Below are positions 29,925 to 38,578 of a stretch of DNA of 64,000 nt, piece after piece. A program made the position numbers and the translations under genes. Below the pieces are notes generated by a model, which made no database searches, was not told where the DNA came from, and saw nothing but the letters and a program-made list of their open reading frames with translations. This DNA comes from Agrobacterium vitis (GTDB lineage: Bacteria > Pseudomonadota > Alphaproteobacteria > Rhizobiales > Rhizobiaceae), in contig NZ_CP146244.1 of assembly GCF_037039395.1 (NCBI RefSeq), positions 496,001-560,000 of the forward strand, in the 5' to 3' direction. Numbering within the stretch: position 1 is the stretch's first letter; each line of letters begins with the position of its first letter.

Positions 29925-29987
29925 ACTTAATATTAAGTTTTGTTATGGCCGACCGGAATTTGCGGCGTCGCCTTAATAAAACTTAAC
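29925..29987. promoter_or_regulatory. Candidate response-regulator binding sites (CTTAA repeats)
   Basis: ACTTAATATTAAGT (29925-29938) is a perfect 14-bp palindrome. CTTAAT at 29972 and CTTAAC at 29982 form a direct repeat with 10-bp spacing, about one helical turn, as is usual for OmpR-family sites. All lie upstream of the efflux operon, about 100-160 bp from its start. Binding is inferred. Confidence 0.45.
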
Positions 29988-30084
29988 ACAATGCAACGCC
30001 TGCCCGACTGCGGGCGTGGGAGAAAACGGCAGTTAATCTGCTGCCTCTTTCACCAGAGGCACGCCAGCAAACACTGGAGTGCTC

Positions 30085-31161
30085 ATGCTTAGACGAATGA
30101 TCCTATGTACGACAGGCATTTTTGCCGTGTTTCTAACCGCCTGTTCGGATGAAGCCAGCACGCAAAAGACACCTCGCGCCATTAAGGCGGTCACAGTCAA
30201 ATCGGAGCTTGTCGGAGAAGTCTTTCGCCAGACCGGCGAGATCCGTCCGCGTTATGAAACGCCGATGAGCTTCAGGATCGATGGACAGGTGGCTTTTCGT
30301 GTCGAGACGGGTTCATCCGTCAAAAAGGGTGATGTGCTTGCGACGGTAGAAAAGACACCGGCCTTGATCAATGTGGCGTCCGCGTCTGCGCAAGTCGATG
30401 CGGCAAAGTCGGATCTGGCGTTGGCGGATGTTACCGCAGCCCGTAACTGGGAACTCATCGCCAAGAATGCGGTATCCCGAGCCCAGGTCCAGCAGAGCGA
30501 TGCCAATCTGCAAGCGGCGAAGTCAAAGCTCGAGGTCGCCAACGCGACCCTGGCGAGCGCACAACAGAACCTCTCCTATACGGATCTGAAAGCAGGACGA
30601 GACGGGGTCGTTTCAGGCGTCTCCATCAATGTGGGCCAGGTCGTGACCACGGGGCAAACGGTCCTGACCCTCAGCTCAGATACCGAACTCGATGCCGTTT
30701 TCGATGTGCCAGAACAGATGTTGATCGAAAACCTGAACGATAGCGACGTGGAGGTCAGTCTCCTGTCCAATCCGGCCCTGACCGCCAAAGGAAAGGTTCG
30801 TGAAGTCACGCCTTCCGCCGACGCGGCGACGCGGACCTACCGGGTTAAAGTCACGCTGGATGGCGCCTTGGGTGGGGCGCCTCTGGGTGCTGCGGTTGCC
30901 GGCAAAGTAACCCTTTCGCCAAAGCGTCTTTTCAAGGTCCCGGCATCCGCGCTGACCAGCCGGGGGCAGGACCAGGCGGTTTTCGTCTACCGGCCGGAAA
31001 CCAGCACACTCCAGGCTCGCCTGGTCAAGATCGAACGATATGGCGAAAACGACATGCTCATCTCTGAAGGACTGGCCGATGGCGACATCGTCGCCACGGC
31101 CGGGGTGAGCAAATTGCGCGATGGCGAGGCGGTTACTGTTGAGAAGGGGGCGCAATCGTGA
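30085..31161 (+). CDS. RND efflux periplasmic adaptor (membrane-fusion lipoprotein)
   Basis: 358 residues from ATG 30085, behind CTGGAG; a GTG at 30079 is too close to that site. A lipoprotein signal ends in FLTAC, so the mature protein is anchored by lipid at Cys. The barrel-sandwich/lipoyl segments (FRIDGQVAFRVETGSSVKKG and TDLKAGRDGVVSGVSINVGQ) flank an alpha-hairpin rich in Ala, Ser and Gln (about 95-165), as in HlyD/AcrA adaptors. It links the inner-membrane pump to an outer-membrane channel. Its stop overlaps the pump start (GTGA). Confidence 0.93.
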   Translation: MLRRMILCTTGIFAVFLTACSDEASTQKTPRAIKAVTVKSELVGEVFRQTGEIRPRYETPMSFRIDGQVAFRVETGSSVKKGDVLATVEKTPALINVASASAQVDAAKSDLALADVTAARNWELIAKNAVSRAQVQQSDANLQAAKSKLEVANATLASAQQNLSYTDLKAGRDGVVSGVSINVGQVVTTGQTVLTLSSDTELDAVFDVPEQMLIENLNDSDVEVSLLSNPALTAKGKVREVTPSADAATRTYRVKVTLDGALGGAPLGAAVAGKVTLSPKRLFKVPASALTSRGQDQAVFVYRPETSTLQARLVKIERYGENDMLISEGLADGDIVATAGVSKLRDGEAVTVEKGAQS

Positions 31162-34100
31162 GCGAACAATCACCCCAGTCGCGTGCCCGGTTCAATTTAT
31201 CGAAATGGGCTCTCAGTCATCAGTCGTTTGTTATCTTCCTGATGTTTGCCGCGATCATCAGTGGCATCCTGAGCTACCAAAAGCTCTCGCGCAATGAAGA
31301 TCCACCTTTCACCATCAAAACGATGGTCGTCGGGGCACGCTGGCCGGGCGCTAGTGCTGCAGATACCGTGAATTTGCTGACCGACAAACTCGAAAAGAAG
31401 CTCTCCGAGACGCCGCATCTCGATTATACGCGAAGCTACACGCGGCCTGGCCAGTCGGTCATCATGGTAAACCTGCGTGACGACACGCCGCCCGCCGAAG
31501 TCGATGGTATCTGGTACACGGTTCGCAAGAAGATTTCTGACATCACCTCGACATTGCCCGAAGGGGTCGAGGGGCCGTTCTTCGACGATGAATTCGGCGA
31601 CACCTATGGAAGCATTTATGCTTTCCGCGCAGAGGGGATCAACCGACGTGAACTGCGCGACCGCGTGGAGGCAATCCGTGGTGAAATCCTGTCCCTGCCA
31701 GATATCGGCAAGGTCAACATTCTCGGCGCTCAGGACGAGCAGATCGTCATCGAATTCTCGCAGAGCAAGCTTGCCAGCCTGGGTATCGATCCGTCTGCCG
31801 CTATCGAAGCCATCAGAGCCCAGAATTCCGTCAATCCGATTGGAACCATCCAGACCAAAGAAGAAAAGATTTCGGTTCGTGTCACTGGCGCCTTTGCCTC
31901 CGAAGACAGCCTGAAAGATATAACCTTAAAGCTTGGCAGCCGATATTTCCGGCTCGACTCCATCGCGACGATCTCCCGCACGATCACCGATCCGCCCGCC
32001 GCCTCGGTGCGCGTAAACGGAAAGGAGGTCATTGCTCTGGCCGTTTCGATGGCCAAGGATGGAAACCTCCTCACCTTCGGCGAGGCCCTGAAAGATCGCA
32101 TGCACGCGATTGCCTCCAATCTTCCCTACGGGATCGACATGATCCAGGTCGCGGATCAGTCGACGGTCGTCAAGGATGCCGTTAACGGCTTCATGAAGGT
32201 TCTGGTGGAGGCGATCATCATCGTGGTGGCCGTCTCCTTTGTCTCTCTGGGGGCGAGGGCCGGGTTGGTTATCACCGCCTGCATTCCGATTGTTCTTGCC
32301 CTGACATTCCTGGGTATGGAATTGACCGGTGTCGGACTTCAGCGCATTTCTCTGGGCGCCTTGATTATCGCATTGGGCCTGCTGGTGGATGACGCGATGA
32401 TCACCGTCGAAAGCATGGTCTCCTGCCTTGAAAAGGGCAAGTCGCGTCTGGTTGCGGCAACCCATGCCTATGAGACCACTGCATTTCCGATGCTGACCGG
32501 CACATTGGTGATGATCGCCGGCTTCATTCCGGTGGGTTTTGCCGCCTCAAGTGCTGGAGAATATACCTTCTCCTTGTTCATGGTGATCCTGATTGCGCTG
32601 TCGGCCTCCTGGATCGTCGCGGTGCTGTTTTCGCCGATCCTTGGCACCTGGATATTGCCGCGCAGCCTTGCGCATACCCATAAGAAGACGGGTATCGTCA
32701 TGGCGACCTATCGCAAAATACTGGGCTGGAACCTCAAGCATCGGTGGCTGACGATCCTGTTAGCGATTACCGCTTTTGCCCTGTCCCTTGGTGGGCTCGG
32801 ACAGTTGAAACAGCAGTTCTTCCCGGCTTCCGACAGACCGGAACTGCTGGTCAGTCTCACGCTTGCGCAAAATGCATCCCGGGCCGCCACAGACATTCGT
32901 GCGCGTGAATTGGAAGCGATCTTGCGAACCGACCACGATATCGATCATTTCATCACCTATGTCGGCTCAGGCTCCATTCGCTTTTATCTGCCGATGGATC
33001 TGCAACTCGACAACGACAATGTCACGGAAACAGTCGTCGTCGCCAAGAGCGTTGAAAAACGGGAGGCCGTCCGCCGCAAGATCGAAGCGGTGCTCAATGA
33101 GCATTTTTCGGATCTCGTCACCCGCGTTTCGCCTCTTGAACTCGGTCCTCCCGTTGGATGGCCGTTGAAGTTCCGGGTTTCGGGGCCGGATTATCAGCAG
33201 GTTCGTGCCCTGTCGACAAAAGTGGCTGCGATCATCGGTCAAAATCCAGATACCCGCGACGTCAATCTCACAGCCGGCGAACCGCAGAAAAGCGTGACGA
33301 TCAAGGTCAACCAGATCGAAGCGCGTACCCTAGGCATGAGTTCGGAATCCATCGCCAGCGAGATCGCCTCGGTCTTTTCCGGATCAAAGGTCACAACGGT
33401 TCGCGACAAGGACAAACTCGTTGATGTCATGGTCAAGGGCGTTGAAGCCGACCGTAACTCGGTCTCGACCATCGGCAATCTCGAACTGCGCACCGGCGAT
33501 GGAAACTATGTGCCGCTTCGGCAAGTCGCTTCGGTCGCTTACGGGGTGGAAGACCCGATCATCTGGCGCCAGCAAGGAAAGCCGATGATCATCGTTCAGG
33601 CCGACGTTCAAAAGAATGCGTTGGCCGCCACGGTCGCCGAGCAAGCAGATGCCCAGCTCAATGCTCTACGCGCGGAGCTTCCCATGGGTTACTCTATCAT
33701 TGCAGGCGGCATCACGGAGGAATCCGAGAAAGGCAATTCGTCAATCTACGCCGTTATTCCTGTGATGCTGTTTGCCATTGCAGTTCTGTTGATGGTCCAG
33801 ATGCAGAGCTTTTCCAGGATGGCCTTGGCCCTGTTCATGGCGCCATTCGGCCTCATCGGCGTGGTCGCAGCTATGTGGCCGACCGGTACGCCCATGGGTT
33901 TCGTCGCGCAACTTGGTGTCATCGCCTTGTGCGGGATGATCATTCGCAATGCCGTCATCCTTATTCAGGAGATCGATCAGAACGTCGCGCTTGGACAATC
34001 GCCAAAAGACGCCGTCATCGCTGCCTCGATCCATCGCGCCCGTCCGATCGTTCTGACCGCCTGTGCCGCAATTCTCGGCATGATCCCGATTGCCGCCGAG

Positions 34101-34262
34101 ATTTTCTGGGGCCCCATGGCCTTTGCCATCATTGGCGGGCTTGCCGTGGCAACCATGCTGACCCTGACGCTACTGCCTTGTGCGATGTCGTTGCTACTGG
34201 CTGCTGAACAAAAATCGCGCTCGAAAAGTGATCCGGATGGCAAGGCGGAGGCTCAACCGTGA
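31158..34262 (+). CDS. RND efflux transporter permease subunit (AcrB/MexB superfamily)
   Basis: 1034 residues, the full size for an RND pump. One N-terminal membrane helix follows FNLSKWALSHQSF, and the large periplasmic loops and two six-helix bundles are in the usual places. The proton-relay pair is conserved as D411-D412 in ALGLLVDDAMITVESM. Other family segments are ARWPGASAADTVNLLTDKLE and the late TGTPMGFVAQLGVIALCGMI. It exports small molecules from the inner membrane/periplasm. Start GTG at 31158. No outer-membrane factor gene is in this operon, so a TolC-type channel must be encoded elsewhere. Confidence 0.95.
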   Translation: MSEQSPQSRARFNLSKWALSHQSFVIFLMFAAIISGILSYQKLSRNEDPPFTIKTMVVGARWPGASAADTVNLLTDKLEKKLSETPHLDYTRSYTRPGQSVIMVNLRDDTPPAEVDGIWYTVRKKISDITSTLPEGVEGPFFDDEFGDTYGSIYAFRAEGINRRELRDRVEAIRGEILSLPDIGKVNILGAQDEQIVIEFSQSKLASLGIDPSAAIEAIRAQNSVNPIGTIQTKEEKISVRVTGAFASEDSLKDITLKLGSRYFRLDSIATISRTITDPPAASVRVNGKEVIALAVSMAKDGNLLTFGEALKDRMHAIASNLPYGIDMIQVADQSTVVKDAVNGFMKVLVEAIIIVVAVSFVSLGARAGLVITACIPIVLALTFLGMELTGVGLQRISLGALIIALGLLVDDAMITVESMVSCLEKGKSRLVAATHAYETTAFPMLTGTLVMIAGFIPVGFAASSAGEYTFSLFMVILIALSASWIVAVLFSPILGTWILPRSLAHTHKKTGIVMATYRKILGWNLKHRWLTILLAITAFALSLGGLGQLKQQFFPASDRPELLVSLTLAQNASRAATDIRARELEAILRTDHDIDHFITYVGSGSIRFYLPMDLQLDNDNVTETVVVAKSVEKREAVRRKIEAVLNEHFSDLVTRVSPLELGPPVGWPLKFRVSGPDYQQVRALSTKVAAIIGQNPDTRDVNLTAGEPQKSVTIKVNQIEARTLGMSSESIASEIASVFSGSKVTTVRDKDKLVDVMVKGVEADRNSVSTIGNLELRTGDGNYVPLRQVASVAYGVEDPIIWRQQGKPMIIVQADVQKNALAATVAEQADAQLNALRAELPMGYSIIAGGITEESEKGNSSIYAVIPVMLFAIAVLLMVQMQSFSRMALALFMAPFGLIGVVAAMWPTGTPMGFVAQLGVIALCGMIIRNAVILIQEIDQNVALGQSPKDAVIAASIHRARPIVLTACAAILGMIPIAAEIFWGPMAFAIIGGLAVATMLTLTLLPCAMSLLLAAEQKSRSKSDPDGKAEAQP

Positions 34263-35200
34263 AGACGATCGTTCGACATCTGCCGGAACCGCAATTTCAA
34301 AAAACCATCCATTTCATGAAAGTCACGAAAATGCAGACGCATCTAGTCGATAGGAAAACTCCCAACTCGCCTGTTTTCCATGGTCAGTCGGCCAAGGGAA
34401 AGGCAGTGGGTCTCTTGCTTGTGCTGGCATTGGCTGGGTGTAGCTCCGTTCCGCTCACCCAGTCCGGTACGCTTTCCTCCTATAAAGGCTTGGGGCCCGT
34501 TGTAGGTCGGGTCAGCAAATCGCGCAGTTTTGCTGACACCCCGGCTATACTGGCGGCGCAAACGGTTTCCATTTCTCCCACACGGTTGTCGCCGCTTGCC
34601 TCTTCGAGGCTCCATGACGCCGGAAATGACAGGCTGGTCTCCAATGCTCTGGATCGCGCAATGTGTATCGATCTCAGTGACAAATACCGGGTCGTTGGTC
34701 CCGGAGAGGCAGCTGATCTTACCATTCACGCCGTGATAACCGACATAGTCCCGACCAGCAAAGCCGTGGCGGGCCTGTCGACCGCAGTCACATTGGGAAC
34801 CTCCTTTGTTCTTCCCGTAGGTGTCCCGCGCCTGCCGATCGGACTGGGAGGCCTTGCTGTCGAGGCGGAGGCGGTTGACGCAAAAGGTGCTCAACGAGCG
34901 GCCATCGTCTGGTCCCGCGGTGCAAATTCCATCACCAACACTGCGCGTGTTTCAGAAGTCGGTGACGCCTATGGTCTTGCATCGTCATTTGCCAGCCAGT
35001 TCTCAGAGATACTGGTAAAAGGCCGACAATCCTCCGGTTTGGACCTTTCCTTGCCCTCGGGACAAAAATTGAAGTCGCAGCTGGGTGGAAAGCCTAAAAA
35101 TGCGGCGTGTGAGGCGTTTGGGCGGGCGCCGGGTCTCCGGGGTGTTCTGGCCGGAGTCGTTGGCGCTCCGCCGTCCTGGACAGATCGCCCAACCAGGTGA
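34259..35200 (+). CDS. DUF3313-like lipoprotein of the efflux operon
   Basis: 313 residues from GTG 34259, which overlaps the pump stop and has GGCGGAGG 8 nt upstream. The lipobox LALAGCSS lies near residue 57, later than usual, so either the signal peptide has a 35-residue extension or translation starts at ATG 34316 or 34334, which lack ribosome binding sites. The body (SSYKGLGPVVGRVSKSRSFA, CIDLSDKYRVVGPGEAADLT, VPRLPIGLGGLAVEAEAVDA) fits DUF3313 lipoproteins, whose function is unknown. Its place as third gene suggests a structural or quality role with the pump. Confidence 0.8.
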   Translation: MKTIVRHLPEPQFQKTIHFMKVTKMQTHLVDRKTPNSPVFHGQSAKGKAVGLLLVLALAGCSSVPLTQSGTLSSYKGLGPVVGRVSKSRSFADTPAILAAQTVSISPTRLSPLASSRLHDAGNDRLVSNALDRAMCIDLSDKYRVVGPGEAADLTIHAVITDIVPTSKAVAGLSTAVTLGTSFVLPVGVPRLPIGLGGLAVEAEAVDAKGAQRAAIVWSRGANSITNTARVSEVGDAYGLASSFASQFSEILVKGRQSSGLDLSLPSGQKLKSQLGGKPKNAACEAFGRAPGLRGVLAGVVGAPPSWTDRPTR

Positions 35201-35279
35201 TGTCATGCCTTTGGGGAGATGAACCGGATCGGCGTTATCGTCGATTGCTTCGTCGCATAGACGGCGCCGCAAGCGCCGC

Positions 35280-36215
35280 CTACTGGCCCCGATAGTCGCG
35301 AGGAGCCACTCCGAAATGGTGCCTGAAGGTTTTGCTGAAGTGCGAAAGGTCGTTGAAGCCCCAACGGAACGCGATTTCGCTGATCGAAATAGCGGCCTCA
35401 GCACGAAGATCGTCGGCACATCGCTCCAGACGCCGCTTGAGCAGCAGCCGGCTGAAGGTCTCGCCGCTCTCCTCAAGAAGACGGTGGACGTAGCGGACAG
35501 ATATCTTGAAATGCTGCGCTGCTTTGGCGGGGGTCAGTGTGGGGTCTGCGGCATGCGCGCCAATAAACTGGATAACCGACCGGGAAAGTTGCGATCTGAG
35601 TGTCCCACGGGCGCGGTCTTCTTCGCTTGTGGACACGCCTGCCGTCAAGGCGACGAGATCAACGATGTGATTTGCAATCGGGGTCGAGGCAGATCCAATG
35701 TGCTCCGCATTCTGCGCGACGGATTTCAGATAGTCGATGGCGACGGACGCTATGGGATGCGCACTGGTAAAGCGGATTGCCGTCTGTTTGTCTGCCTGCT
35801 TCAGCAACGGTTTGAGCATGGCTCGCGGGATGCGGAAGGAATATTGGGTCCAGTCATCGCTACAGTAATCGTTGAGATAAGGCTCGGTTGAGTCCACAAG
35901 CGAAAAATCACCCGGCTCCAGCAGCGCTGCCCGGGAGCCTTGCATCATCCGGCACTGTCCCTTTACCTGAAGATTGAGAAAATAGACTTCGTGCGGCATA
36001 CGGCTGATATCCAGGGGTCTGCGATGGATCTTCTGCCGGCTCGATGAAATGGTTGTCACGTTGATGCAATCGAGAAGATTGGCCTTAACCTCCCCCTTGA
36101 AGCGCTGCTCGCCCTCAAGAGTGGGATTGAGGGCGATATAGGCTTCGCACAGAACCTCCCTCCAATAGGGAAAGCGGTCCCGCTCCGGCATTTCGTTCGC
36201 GTTCCAGACTGCCAT
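35280..36215 (-). CDS. AraC-family transcriptional regulator
   Basis: 311 residues from ATG 36215, behind GGAGGCGATGAC; a longer frame to 36254 lacks a site. The N-terminal effector domain is of the FeaR/AraC-binding-2 type (MPHEVYFLNLQVKGQCRMMQ, EPGDFSLVDSTEPY). The C-terminal double HTH is at about 210-310 (TPAKAAQHFKISVRYVHRLL, ISISEIAFRWGFNDLSHFSK). It is transcribed away from the monooxygenase gene that begins at 36431, with 215 bp between, and is the likely activator of that gene pair. Confidence 0.92.
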   Translation of the reverse strand: MAVWNANEMPERDRFPYWREVLCEAYIALNPTLEGEQRFKGEVKANLLDCINVTTISSSRQKIHRRPLDISRMPHEVYFLNLQVKGQCRMMQGSRAALLEPGDFSLVDSTEPYLNDYCSDDWTQYSFRIPRAMLKPLLKQADKQTAIRFTSAHPIASVAIDYLKSVAQNAEHIGSASTPIANHIVDLVALTAGVSTSEEDRARGTLRSQLSRSVIQFIGAHAADPTLTPAKAAQHFKISVRYVHRLLEESGETFSRLLLKRRLERCADDLRAEAAISISEIAFRWGFNDLSHFSKTFRHHFGVAPRDYRGQ

Positions 36216-36430
36216 GTCATCGCCTCCGGGGCACAATTCCCGAATTTGAAGCAATTATCATGCCAGTCATCTGATGGGGCTCGCAAACGGCAGTGCCGCG
36301 AATTCGAAAGGCTGATGGCTTCCCTGCACGGTCAGCATAGTCGGTGTTCACTGTCAGCCAAGACGGGAGGCGATCTGTCTCATAATCTTTGTTTTGGGAG
36401 GAGCAACAAAGATCAACAGGAGCAGCAGAC

Positions 36431-37816
36431 ATGCGCAAACGGCTTATTTTCAATTGCTTCACGATGAACGTTCCCTCGCACATCTACCACGGGACATGGC
36501 GGCATCCGAAAAATCAACTCGCCCGCTTCAACGAGTTCGAGACCTGGTCAACGCTGGCGACAAAACTGGAGGAGGGGCGGTTCGACGCGATGTTCTTCGC
36601 GGATATTCTCGGCATCGATCCGGCCTATGATGGCAAGTGGGATGCTTATTTCGAGCAAGGTCTTCACATGCCTTGTAACGACACCTTCACCTTGTGCGCG
36701 GCCCTTGCGGGGGTAACGAAAAACCTCGGCCTTGTTTTCACCAGTTCGATCCTGTCCGAGCATCCTTTCGCGTTTGCAAAGAAGGCCTCGACCCTCGACC
36801 ATATCAGCGGTGGCCGCATCGGCTGGAACATTGTCACAAGCGTGACAGACAATGCCGCCCGCAATTTCGGCTATGACAAGATCGTGCCCCATGACCAGCG
36901 CTACGACTGGGCGGACGAATATATGTCCGTTCTCTACAAGCTCTGGGAAGGGTCATGGGAGGACGGCGCGATGATCGCAGACCGTGAAAGCGGCGTGTTC
37001 AGCGATCATACCAAAGTGCATCGGATCAACCATGTCGGAGAGCGTTACAAGGTGCAGGGGCCGCATCTCGTCAGCCCTTCTCCGCAGCGGACGCCGATGC
37101 TCTATCAGGCCGGGGCCTCCAAGCGTGGAAGCCAGTTCGCGGCGCAGCATGCGGAAGGAACCTTCGTTCTCTATCCGAATGTCGACGGTGCCCGGATCGG
37201 AATTGCTGGCACCAAGGCGGTGGCGGCGCAAATGGGACGCGGTGCCGAAGACCTCAAGTTCATTCAGGGCCTGTCCTTCGTCGTCGGCAGCACGATGGAA
37301 GAAGCGGAGCGAAAGGCAGCGGAGATCGACGAATGGGTCAGCTATGAAGGCCTCGCCGCGCATGTCAGCCGCGATATGGGTGTCGATCTCTCCAATCTCG
37401 ACCCCGACAAGCCAGTCGATGAGTCCGGTCTCGATGGCCTGCAAGGTTACGCACGCATGATCGAGATGGGCAAGCCAAATGGCGAAAAGGCCACCGTCAA
37501 GGAGGTTGCAAACGCGCTTTCCTACAATTGCCGTATTGTCGGCACGCCGGAAAGTATCGCTGACGAATTGGCGCTTTGGCAGGATGCGGGCATTGATGGC
37601 ATCAACATGATCTGCCAATTGCATCCCGACACCTATATCGACTTCATCGATCACGTCACGCCGGTCTTGCAGGACCGTGGCCTTGCCCAGCGTGACTATG
37701 CCGAAGGCCCTTTGCGGCAAAAGCTGTTCGGTCACGGCCCGCGTCTTCCAGATAACCATCCCGGGGCGGCACATCGCGGTGCGTTTTCCCAATCCACCCA
37801 GGCTGCTGCTGAATAA
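36431..37816 (+). CDS. NtaA/SnaA/DszA-family FMN-dependent monooxygenase
   Basis: 461 residues from ATG 36431, preceded by ACAGGAGCAGCAGAC. Typical segments are RLIFNCFTMNVPSHIYHGTW, TLDHISGGRIGWNIVTSVTD, YDWADEYMSVLYKLWEGSWE and TPMLYQAGASKRGSQFAAQH. The family uses FMNH2 supplied by a separate reductase, and a flavin reductase gene follows 59 bp downstream, so the two form a two-component oxygenase. Together with the DszC-like protein at 40155-41600, the set resembles the oxygenases that open sulfur heterocycles or sulfones, but other substrates are equally possible. Confidence 0.92.
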   Translation: MRKRLIFNCFTMNVPSHIYHGTWRHPKNQLARFNEFETWSTLATKLEEGRFDAMFFADILGIDPAYDGKWDAYFEQGLHMPCNDTFTLCAALAGVTKNLGLVFTSSILSEHPFAFAKKASTLDHISGGRIGWNIVTSVTDNAARNFGYDKIVPHDQRYDWADEYMSVLYKLWEGSWEDGAMIADRESGVFSDHTKVHRINHVGERYKVQGPHLVSPSPQRTPMLYQAGASKRGSQFAAQHAEGTFVLYPNVDGARIGIAGTKAVAAQMGRGAEDLKFIQGLSFVVGSTMEEAERKAAEIDEWVSYEGLAAHVSRDMGVDLSNLDPDKPVDESGLDGLQGYARMIEMGKPNGEKATVKEVANALSYNCRIVGTPESIADELALWQDAGIDGINMICQLHPDTYIDFIDHVTPVLQDRGLAQRDYAEGPLRQKLFGHGPRLPDNHPGAAHRGAFSQSTQAAAE

Positions 37817-37875
37817 TGTCGCAGGGGAGCCTGCTGACGCCGGGTTCCCCGCCTATCAATTCTGGAGGGATTGGA

Positions 37876-38385
37876 ATGTCTGAGATAATCCATATGGGTG
37901 CTGCTGATGATGTGCAGTTCAAGGACGCAATGGCTATGATGGCCGCAGCCGTAAAAGTGGTGACAACTGATGGCCCTGCCGGGCGGGGGGGTCTGACCGT
38001 AACCGCTGCCTGCTCGGTGTGCCAGGAGCCGCCGCGACTGCTGGTCTGCGTGAATGTGACCGCTTCGGCGCATCCGTTCTTGCAGCAGAATGGCAGGCTA
38101 ACGCTGAACATCCTTGCCACCGACCAGCAGGATGTCGCAATGGCTTTTGGCGGAAAGGTTGCTCAGGACAAGCGGTTCGACATTGGCGAGTGGGCTGAGG
38201 ACGACCTTGGGCAGCCATCGCTTCAAGGTGCATGCGCGCGCTTCACCTGTTCTGTGTATGAAACAATGCAGTCAGGCACGCACACGATCTTCATCTGCAA
38301 TGTCCATGTCGCATCCGGTGACAAGGACAAGCTGCCGCTGATCTATTTCGACCGCAACATGATGCCTCTGGCGAAAGTAGCGTGA
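37876..38385 (+). CDS. Flavin reductase of a two-component monooxygenase
   Basis: 169 residues from ATG 37876, behind CTGGAGGGATTGGA. It is a flavin-reductase-like (HpaC/NtaB/DszD type) FMN-binding split barrel: AMAMMAAAVKVVTTDGPAGR, GLTVTAACSVCQEPPRLLVC, FLQQNGRLTLNILATDQQDV, and CNVHVASGDKDKLPLIYFDR near the end. It makes reduced FMN from NAD(P)H for the monooxygenase encoded just upstream. A strong hairpin at 38496-38530 closes this transcript. Confidence 0.9.
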   Translation: MSEIIHMGAADDVQFKDAMAMMAAAVKVVTTDGPAGRGGLTVTAACSVCQEPPRLLVCVNVTASAHPFLQQNGRLTLNILATDQQDVAMAFGGKVAQDKRFDIGEWAEDDLGQPSLQGACARFTCSVYETMQSGTHTIFICNVHVASGDKDKLPLIYFDRNMMPLAKVA

Positions 38386-38495
38386 ACCGCGTGGTCGCTT
38401 CTTAAGCCAAAGGCCTTGAAGATACCAATGCGTTGCCGCATCGAAGAGAGTAAAAATAAATCAACTGCATCAATGGCTTGAGGCATTTGCAAAGG

Positions 38496-38530
38496 AATGC
38501 CAAGGGTCATTTTTAATGACCCTTGGCATT
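38496..38530. terminator. Bidirectional terminator between convergent genes
   Basis: Perfect 16-bp arms AATGCCAAGGGTCATT (38496-38511) and complement (38515-38530) with loop TTT. It lies midway between the ends of the flavin reductase gene (38385) and the MFS gene (38579) and can serve both strands, although the T-runs are short. Confidence 0.75.
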
Positions 38531-38578
38531 GTGAAACAAGCCCTGCGGCTGGGTTGGCCCGGTTGAGCAAGATATGGC

